A DNA stretch of 64,000 nucleotides from assembly GCA_934100165.1 (NCBI GenBank), contig CAKOPN010000001.1:124001-188000 (forward strand), read 5' to 3'. The stretch is from an uncultured Bacilli bacterium. GTDB taxonomy: Bacteria; Bacillota_I; Bacilli_A; RF39; UBA660. The first letter of the stretch is position 1, and each line of letters opens with the position of its first letter. The notes under the pieces were generated by a model. The model was given only the letters and a program-made list of their open reading frames with translations, was not told the origin of the DNA and searched no databases. Made by a program: the position numbers and the translations under genes. Positions 15,244 to 22,613 of this stretch are shown here, piece after piece.

Positions 15244-17865
15244 CTATTTAGCATCATACCAGTCAGTTCCTTTATTTATATCTACTACTAAAGGAACATC
15301 CAATTTATAAGTATTTTCCATTATATTTTTAACGATTTTTGTAACTTCTTCCTCTTCACTTTTCAAAACATCAAACACAAGTTCATCGTGAACCTGAATA
15401 ATCATTTTACTCTTAAGATTACGTTTATTAAATTCATCATAAATTTCTATCATAGCTTTCTTCAAAATATCTGCACTTGATCCTTGAATTGGAGTATTAA
15501 GAGCCATTCTTTCTCCACTAGATCTAATCATATAATTCTTGTTATTAAGCTCATCAATAGTACGTTTTCTATTCATTATAGTCTTAACATATCCTTTTTC
15601 ATGTGCATCTTTAATAACTTCTTCCATGTACTCACTTATTCTAGGGTAAGTTTTCAAATATTCTTCAATAAATTTTTTAGCCTTATTTACATCAATATTT
15701 AAGTCTTCACTAAGCCCAAAACTACTAATTCCGTAAAGTATCCCAAAGTTAACAGCCTTTGCTTGTCTTCTCATACTAGAAGTAACTTCTTCTATTGGAA
15801 CATTAAATATATCACTAGCAGTCTTAGCATGTATATCTTTATTTTCGTTAAAAGCCTCTATCAAATTTAAAGCCTTAGAAATGTGTGCAAAAACCCTAAG
15901 TTCAATTTGTGAATAATCACTTGATAATATAATTGAATCTTTTGACGGTAAGAAAGCTTTCCTAATTAGTTTTCCATATTCAAGTCTCACTGGAATATTT
16001 TGAAGATTAGGACTTGATGATGAAAGTCTTCCTGTTCTTGTTAATGTTTGATTAAATATTGTATGAATTTTTCCATCAGAATGAACTTCTGCAATTAACC
16101 CAATAACATAATTGTTATAAAGTTTAGCAAGCATTCTATATTCCTCTATCTTCCCTATAATTGGATTAAAATCAATTATTTTATCCAAGATGTCTTTACT
16201 AGTTGAATAACTATTATCTTTAACTTTTTTAGGATAAGGTATCTCCATTTTAACAAATAAAACATCTGCAAGTTGTTTAGGAGAAAGTATATTAAACTCA
16301 CATCCTGCTAAATTATATATTTCACTTGAAACAGAGTTCATTTTCTCTTTCAAATCTTCGCCCATTTTGTTCAAGTAATCAACATCAACATTTACTCCTG
16401 TTATCTCCATATCTGCTAAAACTGTAACAAGAGGCATTTCAATTTTACTAAATAGATACATAGCATCTTCTTTTTCTAATTTTTCAATATTATCGCATCT
16501 TGTATCATATATAAATTTAGCTTTCATAACAGCATTCTTTGCCACAACATCAAGACTAGGACAAGTAAGTTTTGCCTCAGACTTGAACTCTTCTTCATAA
16601 AGTTCAACATTATACGATGCACTTCTCATAACATAACCAATATCATCTTTAACATTATAGTTAAGAAGGTACCCTGCTATCATCGCATCATAATTACAAT
16701 TATTTATAAGAAGATTATGTTTTTTAAGCGCTACTATATGTTTTTTCAAATCATATGTATATTTTTCATTGCTACTTTCAAGTACAATTTCAGGATTATT
16801 TAAAACAACTTCAAAAGGTATATAATAAGAATTTTTTCCATCATACACGCCAAAACCTAAAGGTTTACTTTTATGATAATTGTATCCAAGAAGTTCTAAG
16901 TAAATCGCATAATCTCCTTCTACTTTAAAATCCTCTATATTTTCTATTATTTTATAATCATTTTTCTCTTCTTCTAAAACATTATCCCTTATATCTTCTT
17001 TCTTTATATCAAGTTTTTTTATAAGAGAATAAAACTCTAAATCTTCAAGTATCTCAATATATTTAAGAGGATCATATCCTTTATATCTTATCTTCTCAAA
17101 GTCTGTATCAATAGGAACTTCTTTGTATATTGTTGCTATATCATAACTCATAAAAGCATTATCTTTATCTTGTTCTAACTTCTCTTTTACTTTTCCTTTG
17201 ACACTGTCAATATTATTATAAAGATTCTCTAAAGTACCATATTCTTTTAATAATGAAATAGCAGTCTTCTCTCCAATTCCCTTAACACCAGGTATGTTAT
17301 CAGAAGCATCTCCCATAAGAGCTTTTAAGTCTACCATTCTCTTTGGTTCAATCCCATATGTATTGATAAATTCTTCACGAGTCATTCTTATACTTCCAGA
17401 AGTTTTTAAAAGTTTTACTTCTACTTCATCTGTTATAAGCTGTAACAAATCTTTATCACTACTTATAATAACTGCATCAAAATCCTTATTGTTATTACAT
17501 TTTTCCGCAAATGTACCAATTATATCGTCTGCTTCATAATTATCAATTTCATAATAATTGATTCCCATAGCTTTAACTAACTCCTTTGCCACAGGAAACT
17601 GCATTTTAAGTTCATCAGGAGTAGCCATCCTTCCACCTTTATAATCAGTATACTTTTCATGCCTAAAAGTCTTCCCCTTATCGAATGCTACCATTATATA
17701 AGTTGGATTTTCTTCATTTATTATTTTATTAAGCATATTAACAAGGCCATACAAACCATTTGTAGGAAATCCCTTAGAATTTTTCATTGTATTACCACTA
17801 TATGCAGTAGCATAATAACTTCTAAAAAGAATATTGTTACCGTCTATTAAAATTACCTTTTCCAT
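15244..17865 (-). CDS. polA: DNA polymerase I
   Basis: About 873 residues starting at EKVILIDGNN. The ATG at 17863-17865 has a GGTGAT site, and the in-frame upstream extension looks non-coding. Domains are the N-terminal 5'-3' exonuclease (about 1-290, with ADDIIGTFA and KALMGDASDNIPGVKGIG), a middle 3'-5' exonuclease-like domain and the C-terminal family A polymerase (SSDYSQIELRVFAH, RRQAKAVNFGILYG, IQVHDELVFDV). In the middle domain the first metal-binding Asp-x-Glu is not intact (the matching stretch reads YLELLG), so proofreading is probably absent, as in Bacillus. It fills Okazaki and repair gaps. The downstream unknown genes may be co-transcribed. Confidence 0.96.
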   Translation of the reverse strand: MEKVILIDGNNILFRSYYATAYSGNTMKNSKGFPTNGLYGLVNMLNKIINEENPTYIMVAFDKGKTFRHEKYTDYKGGRMATPDELKMQFPVAKELVKAMGINYYEIDNYEADDIIGTFAEKCNNNKDFDAVIISSDKDLLQLITDEVEVKLLKTSGSIRMTREEFINTYGIEPKRMVDLKALMGDASDNIPGVKGIGEKTAISLLKEYGTLENLYNNIDSVKGKVKEKLEQDKDNAFMSYDIATIYKEVPIDTDFEKIRYKGYDPLKYIEILEDLEFYSLIKKLDIKKEDIRDNVLEEEKNDYKIIENIEDFKVEGDYAIYLELLGYNYHKSKPLGFGVYDGKNSYYIPFEVVLNNPEIVLESSNEKYTYDLKKHIVALKKHNLLINNCNYDAMIAGYLLNYNVKDDIGYVMRSASYNVELYEEEFKSEAKLTCPSLDVVAKNAVMKAKFIYDTRCDNIEKLEKEDAMYLFSKIEMPLVTVLADMEITGVNVDVDYLNKMGEDLKEKMNSVSSEIYNLAGCEFNILSPKQLADVLFVKMEIPYPKKVKDNSYSTSKDILDKIIDFNPIIGKIEEYRMLAKLYNNYVIGLIAEVHSDGKIHTIFNQTLTRTGRLSSSSPNLQNIPVRLEYGKLIRKAFLPSKDSIILSSDYSQIELRVFAHISKALNLIEAFNENKDIHAKTASDIFNVPIEEVTSSMRRQAKAVNFGILYGISSFGLSEDLNIDVNKAKKFIEEYLKTYPRISEYMEEVIKDAHEKGYVKTIMNRKRTIDELNNKNYMIRSSGERMALNTPIQGSSADILKKAMIEIYDEFNKRNLKSKMIIQVHDELVFDVLKSEEEEVTKIVKNIMENTYKLDVPLVVDINKGTDWYDAK

Positions 17866-17975
17866 TAAAATCACCAAAAATATTATAACAAAATAAAAAG
17901 AACTAATAAACAGTTCTTTCATAAAAATCAAAATTTATAAACCTATTAAAAGTTAAAATTTACACGTTGTAAATT

Positions 17976-18437
17976 TTACCTAGATTTACCTTGTTCCTTA
18001 TTTCTCTGTTCTAAAAGAGAGTTCTCTAAAACATCAAGTCTAAGTTTAAGTTCATCTTCAAGTATTTCTAACTTTTTAAGCATAAGTTCATACTTTTCGT
18101 CATTTATATATTTTTTGTATTTGTTAATAAGTTCCATTCTAAGTTTATTAAGTTTATCAAGAGCAATACGATATCCTTCCCCAGTATCATCGTCCATATC
18201 ACACACTGCAGCCATAAGGCTTATAAGTTTATCAAACTTGGCATTAAGTTTTAATGTAGCTATTTTATCTGTAAAAGATGGGTTAATAATAATCATTCTA
18301 TTAACATCTATTGCATCTTCAAAGTGTACATCATCCTTAGCTTTTAAATTATATCCGTCAATGTTATCATAATCAAAATATTTGATCTCTTTTGAATCTT
18401 TTGTCTTAACTACCAAAAACTTACTATTTACTGGCAT
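17976..18437 (-). CDS. Unknown protein between trmD and polA
   Basis: A 153-residue soluble protein, not recognised. The N-terminal 70 residues are beta-like and acidic. The C-terminal 80 form a long charged helix or coiled coil (about 90-150, rich in KL, EL and LEN heptads). It starts ten bases after trmD, so it belongs to the 418-residue gene - rimM - trmD transcript. No catalytic motif is seen. Confidence 0.55.
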   Translation of the reverse strand: MPVNSKFLVVKTKDSKEIKYFDYDNIDGYNLKAKDDVHFEDAIDVNRMIIINPSFTDKIATLKLNAKFDKLISLMAAVCDMDDDTGEGYRIALDKLNKLRMELINKYKKYINDEKYELMLKKLEILEDELKLRLDVLENSLLEQRNKEQGKSR

Positions 18438-18447
18438 ATAAATTCAC

Positions 18448-19119
18448 CTACTTTTCTAATAAATCAGGACGAACTCTTTTAGTCTTCTCAAGACTTTCTT
18501 TTCTTCTATATTCCTCTATTTCTTTATGGTTTCCATTTAAAAGTACATCTGGCACTTTCATACCCATAAATTCTCTAGGTTTCGTATAAGTTGGATAATC
18601 AAGTAGATTAGTGTTTGGATTAAATGAATCGTTTATATGTGACTCTTTATCTATTACCCCATCTAAAAGTCTTGTAACTGTATCTACAATTATCATACTA
18701 GGAATTTCTCCTCCTGTCAAAACATAATCGCCAATACTTATTTCAAAATCTACAAAACTTCTTATTCTGTCATCAAAACCCTCGTAATGCCCACATATAA
18801 GGATAAGATGCTTATAACTAGAAAGTTCATAAGCTTTCTTTTGGTTATAACAAGCACCATCAGGGGTAAGTAATATAACTTTTGTATCTTCCGTTTTAAG
18901 ATTCATTACAGCATCATATATAGGTTGTACAGTAAGTACCATGCCACTTCCTCCGCCATAAGGAGTATCATCTACTTTATGATGTGGATCTTTCGAATAA
19001 TCACGGAAATTTATAACATTTATAAAAACTTGCTTTCTATCTATCGCTCTTTTAATAATAGAAGATGATAAAAATCCATCAAACATTTCTGGAAAAAGTG
19101 TAAGTATATCTATTCTCAA
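18448..19119 (-). CDS. trmD: tRNA (guanine37-N1)-methyltransferase
   Basis: A 223-residue SPOUT-class enzyme that methylates G37 next to the anticodon to prevent frameshifting. Signatures are RIDILTLFPEMFDGF at the start, PYGGGSGMV near residues 52-60, LICGHYEGFDDR near 109-120 and the knot region DYVLTGGEIPSMIIVD. Length is typical of a compact TrmD. It follows rimM with a one-base gap, as in most bacteria, but the usual rpsP and rplS neighbours are absent. Confidence 0.96.
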   Translation of the reverse strand: MRIDILTLFPEMFDGFLSSSIIKRAIDRKQVFINVINFRDYSKDPHHKVDDTPYGGGSGMVLTVQPIYDAVMNLKTEDTKVILLTPDGACYNQKKAYELSSYKHLILICGHYEGFDDRIRSFVDFEISIGDYVLTGGEIPSMIIVDTVTRLLDGVIDKESHINDSFNPNTNLLDYPTYTKPREFMGMKVPDVLLNGNHKEIEEYRRKESLEKTKRVRPDLLEK

Positions 19120-19120
19120 A

Positions 19121-19621
19121 TTAAATCATCCCCTCTATTAGATCAAGCTCAATAAGACCACTTGCTAAATCTATCTTTTTAACAAAATCTTTATGATATG
19201 GAATAAGCGTCTTCTTGCCATTTATAAGTGCTTCAATTACCTTATTATTAGAACCAGTATTCTTAATAGCAAGAACAGTACCAACTTCCTTATTGCCAAA
19301 AATCACATTTAAGTTAATTAAATCGCTATCAAGATACTCACCATCTTTAAAATCTAAATCATTTTTCTTAACGTATACATTTTTATTCATATATTTCAAA
19401 ACTTGGTTAATATTATTATAACCTTTCATAGTAATCATATCAAATATTTTATGATGTCTATAAGTGTTAACAATTTCCTCTATATGTTCTTCACCAATAT
19501 AAATTCTTCTGTTTTCTAAAAATACTTTATCTTTATATTCGAAATTGCTAAGTATTCTAACTTCCCCTTTAATACCGTGTGTATTTACTATTTTACCAAT
19601 ATAAATATACTCATCTGTCAT
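19121..19621 (-). CDS. rimM: Ribosome maturation factor RimM
   Basis: A 166-residue RimM that assists assembly of the 30S head. The N-terminal barrel begins IYIGKIVNTHGIKGEVRI, and the C-terminal PRC-barrel contains LIPYHKDFVKKIDL and ends with LDLIEGMI. It abuts trmD, supporting the assignment, and is preceded by an unknown 418-residue gene. Confidence 0.94.
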   Translation of the reverse strand: MTDEYIYIGKIVNTHGIKGEVRILSNFEYKDKVFLENRRIYIGEEHIEEIVNTYRHHKIFDMITMKGYNNINQVLKYMNKNVYVKKNDLDFKDGEYLDSDLINLNVIFGNKEVGTVLAIKNTGSNNKVIEALINGKKTLIPYHKDFVKKIDLASGLIELDLIEGMI

Positions 19622-19634
19622 ATCATATCTCCCT

Positions 19635-20888
19635 TTATACTCTATCGCTTTTATATATTTTTATTTTAATTTTACCTTTTTTACTAGGTTTATTTTTCTT
19701 TCCTATAGCTTCTTTAATTTCATCATTTATACATTCATATTCATCTTCCATCAAAGTAAAATAATTATCGTAATTTTTTAAAAAATCTTCTAAAGAGGAA
19801 TCTAGATTAGTAGAAAAAGAATCAAAAAGTATTCTATCACAAAGTGTAGTAATATCTTTTCCATCTATTTTTTCCCCAAAAGTTTTTATTTTACCACATG
19901 CCGCTTTTACAAAAGTATCATGAGGAAGCATATTATATAATTCATCGCAAACTCTTTCAAGATCTAAAGAAGTAACTTCTTCTTTCAAAGATGGTATGAA
20001 AACTGTATTAACTGCTTCACTTAAATCATCCATATTCTCAGTATTTCTAAAGTATTCGACAGAAATTCCCCCATCAACTTTGTATGCAAAAAGTGTATGT
20101 TTATCAGCTTCATTACCACCATCAAAAAGAAACACAGGGGTAATATCTTGAGAAGAGAACATTTCATCATATAGATCACTTGTAAATCTTACTGGTTTAA
20201 TTTTCTCGTAAGTATCTTTTGATATCGTTTTTGTAAAACACATACCAGAAAAGTACCCTCTAGCATAAGGTGAACAAGAAAGAACATAGGTAAAACCATC
20301 ATCAGTTAAATGTATAGATTCAGCATTTTTCTTCAAAGATGTATCTATTCTCTTACCAGGATTAGCTACCGTCTCTATTAAAGTATCTTTATCACTATTT
20401 TCAACTTCTGTGATACTCTTTTCTAATAATGAATATTTATCTTCAAAGTTTCTGTCCCTATCATCTTCTTTAACATATAAATATCCAATGTGTCCTCTTC
20501 TTCTCACTGTACCATCTTGATTACCATCTCTTTTAACTGTATAAATAAGCTGATAACAACCATCATTTATAACTGCGCTTATCATTGATAATTTTTTTCT
20601 CTCATTATAGACTTTTTGTATTCGCAAATCATCTTTCTTTTCTTCTACGGCAATAGACCCTGATTTATTGCAAATAGATTTATATTTAATATTTTTCTTT
20701 TTATCAGTAACTAACATTTTTGCTTTTAAAAAATCAAATTCTATGTCATAATCAGGTAATCTATCCATATCAATATCAACGTGAAAACTTGATAAAAGGA
20801 AAGTCAAATATTTCTTATCTCTTGTTCGTAAATAATCGTTATAAACCATCATAATGTTTTTTTTAAACATGCTGTAATTGTCCATCAT
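19635..20888 (-). CDS. Unknown 418-residue protein upstream of rimM
   Basis: I do not recognise this soluble protein. I take the ATG at 20886-20888, five bases after GGGAGG; a TTG lies one codon further upstream. The sequence is acidic, mixed alpha/beta, with a very basic C-terminal tail (about residues 395-418, PSKKGKIKIKIYK). No membrane segment or known nucleotide motif is visible. Its position immediately ahead of rimM-trmD, 13 bases away, where rpsP is usual, suggests co-expression with translation factors, and the basic tail would suit RNA binding. This is inference only. Confidence 0.55.
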   Translation of the reverse strand: MMDNYSMFKKNIMMVYNDYLRTRDKKYLTFLLSSFHVDIDMDRLPDYDIEFDFLKAKMLVTDKKKNIKYKSICNKSGSIAVEEKKDDLRIQKVYNERKKLSMISAVINDGCYQLIYTVKRDGNQDGTVRRRGHIGYLYVKEDDRDRNFEDKYSLLEKSITEVENSDKDTLIETVANPGKRIDTSLKKNAESIHLTDDGFTYVLSCSPYARGYFSGMCFTKTISKDTYEKIKPVRFTSDLYDEMFSSQDITPVFLFDGGNEADKHTLFAYKVDGGISVEYFRNTENMDDLSEAVNTVFIPSLKEEVTSLDLERVCDELYNMLPHDTFVKAACGKIKTFGEKIDGKDITTLCDRILFDSFSTNLDSSLEDFLKNYDNYFTLMEDEYECINDEIKEAIGKKNKPSKKGKIKIKIYKSDRV

Positions 20889-20907
20889 CAAAACCTCCCT
20901 ATTATCA

Positions 20908-21642
20908 TTATTTGTCTAATTCATAAAGTATAATACTAGTAGCAACACCAACATTTAAACTTTCTACATCAGGGTTCATACTAATATATATGTATTCATC
21001 ACACATATCAAGAATTTCTTCTGATACACCATTTCCTTCATTACCCATAACAAGAGCATATTTTTTTCTATCTTTTTCACGAAGTGTACTAACATCAATG
21101 CCATAATCTACTCTAGTACCATAAATAGGTATTTCTCTTTCTTTAAGCATTGATATAATTTCTTTTAAGCTTTTAATTATTATGTTTGTATGAAATATCA
21201 TTCCCTGTGTAGATCTAAGCACCTTTGGATTATAAATATCTACGGTATCAGGGCTTAAACATATCGTATCAACATTAAATGCCACTGCACTTCTAATTAT
21301 GGTACCCAAATTTCCTGGGTCTTGAATTCCATCAAGAAGTAGTATTTTCTCTCCTAACACTACATTATCATTTGCCATCTTACAAAGTGCCAAAACATCA
21401 GGAGGAGACACTGCATCTGATATTTTTTTTATTATTTCTTCTGTAACATAAACACAAGGAACATCAAGAGGAAGAGATATATCTTCTTTCAAAATAAGTT
21501 CTACTACCATTCCTTTTTTATAAGCTTCTAAGACAGAATGCATTCCTTCTACTATAAAAGTATTTGTCTTTTTTCTATTTTTTCTATCTTTAAGTTTTAT
21601 ATATCCTTTTATTCTATCATTATCTAAACTAGTAATTACCAT
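20908..21642 (-). CDS. TrmH/SpoU-family RNA methyltransferase
   Basis: A 244-residue protein. It has an N-terminal substrate-binding domain (about 1-90) followed by the SPOUT knot: DPGNLGTIIRSAVAF (motif 1), LVMGNEGNGVS (motif 2) and ESLNVGVATSIILYEL (motif 3). Members methylate the 2'-OH of 23S rRNA or tRNA; the exact site (RlmB, TsnR or Trm-like) cannot be fixed from sequence. Its ATG abuts the stop of the upstream metallopeptidase gene (TAAATG), with a GGAGG site inside that gene. Confidence 0.9.
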   Translation of the reverse strand: MVITSLDNDRIKGYIKLKDRKNRKKTNTFIVEGMHSVLEAYKKGMVVELILKEDISLPLDVPCVYVTEEIIKKISDAVSPPDVLALCKMANDNVVLGEKILLLDGIQDPGNLGTIIRSAVAFNVDTICLSPDTVDIYNPKVLRSTQGMIFHTNIIIKSLKEIISMLKEREIPIYGTRVDYGIDVSTLREKDRKKYALVMGNEGNGVSEEILDMCDEYIYISMNPDVESLNVGVATSIILYELDK

Positions 21643-22290
21643 TTAGTCCTCCTTCATATACTTTCTAATTTCCTTATATTCTTTACAATTTTCCTCCACT
21701 ACACTCCAAAACAATGCTGAATGGTTTGGATATACAAGATGTGACAGCTCATGCATTATTACATAGTCAAGGCAAAACAAAGGTTTCTTCATAAGTTCCA
21801 AATTTAAAGTAACTCTATGATCCTTAGTATTACAAACTCCCCATCTTGTAGTCATTTTTCTAACTGTAAGAGTTGGATGTGGTATATTACGAGAAAAGCT
21901 ATTATAAGCAAGTTCAAGTCTTTCCGAAAAAAGACGTAATGCTTCTTTCTTGTACCATTTATCCACCTCTTCAGGAGTTATGTATTTATTAACAAAAACT
22001 TTTTCATTTCCCAAAGCGATACCTTCATTACTAGTTCTAATAACATCGTACTTTTTACCAAGAAAATAAAATTCTTCTTTCTTTTTAACCCTATTTTTCA
22101 TCTTTTCTATCATTTTAACGATTGAATCACTATTTTTCATTATAAACTTTTCTATTTCTTTATCACTTACAAATTTATTAGTAGTAACATATATTTTAAG
22201 ATCTTCTTTTACTCTTAAATAAGTATTTCTATTCCCTAGTTTTTTTGTTATGTCTACATCATATATTTCATCGTTAATTTTAAGTCTCAT
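21643..22290 (-). CDS. YgjP-type metallopeptidase
   Basis: About 215 residues from the ATG at 22288-22290 (GGTGG site). The DUF45/YgjP signature is plain: RWGVCNTKDHRVTLNLELM, then DYVIMHELSHLVYPNHSALFW, giving the HExxH zinc motif plus a downstream His (HELSH...NHS). The family resembles WLM/SprT zinc peptidases and is cytoplasmic. It is often placed near restriction or repair genes, but here it is coupled to an RNA methyltransferase. The in vivo substrate is unknown. Confidence 0.9.
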   Translation of the reverse strand: MRLKINDEIYDVDITKKLGNRNTYLRVKEDLKIYVTTNKFVSDKEIEKFIMKNSDSIVKMIEKMKNRVKKKEEFYFLGKKYDVIRTSNEGIALGNEKVFVNKYITPEEVDKWYKKEALRLFSERLELAYNSFSRNIPHPTLTVRKMTTRWGVCNTKDHRVTLNLELMKKPLFCLDYVIMHELSHLVYPNHSALFWSVVEENCKEYKEIRKYMKED

Positions 22291-22325
22291 AAATACCACC
22301 AACTAGAAATAGTATATCATATTTT

Positions 22326-22355
22326 GTATATTTTGTTAAAGTGCTGGAAATACTA
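22326..22355 (+). promoter_or_regulatory. Forespore (sigma-G/F) type promoter
   Basis: GTATATT at 22326-22332 fits the sigma-G -35 consensus GYATRHT. AATACTA at 22349-22355 fits the -10 consensus MATAMTA, with the normal spacing (18 bases from the fifth base of the -35). It lies a few bases from the SspI-like gene. Confidence 0.7.
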
Positions 22356-22367
22356 TTTTTATAGGAG

Positions 22368-22595
22368 ATGATTATCATAAATACTAGTATTAGAGGTTAT
22401 ATAATAAATAATTTTAAAAATGATAAAAAGGACGTTTTAAGGAAAGCAATTGAAGGAAGTATAAAAGAGCAAGATGAAGAAACTCTTCCAGGAATGGGTG
22501 TCTTCTTAGAAATCATTTGGAATGATTCAAGTGAAGAACAAAAAGAAGAAATGTTAGACATTATCATGAATAGATTAAAAAATGAAAAACAATAG
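22368..22595 (+). CDS. sspI: Small acid-soluble spore protein SspI-like
   Basis: About 75 residues. The pattern LPGMGVFLEIIWNDSSEEQK followed by E-M-L-D-I matches SspI of Bacillus (LPGLGVLFEVIW and then K-K-E-M-L-E), including the upstream acidic QDEET. SspI is a minor SASP made in the forespore under sigma-G, and the promoter here agrees. The start is odd: the ATG at 22368 touches the AGGAG site, while alignment to SspI puts Met at the ATA 22377-22379, nine bases from the site. Translation might therefore use a non-standard start codon. It is convergent with smc and shares its terminator. Confidence 0.8.
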   Translation: MIIINTSIRGYIINNFKNDKKDVLRKAIEGSIKEQDEETLPGMGVFLEIIWNDSSEEQKEEMLDIIMNRLKNEKQ

Positions 22596-22613
22596 CGAAT
22601 ACTATTGTTTTAT
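22585..22613. terminator. Bidirectional terminator between sspI and smc
   Basis: AAACAATAG (22587-22595) pairs with CTATTGTTT (22602-22610), with T-rich tails in both directions. Confidence 0.7.
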
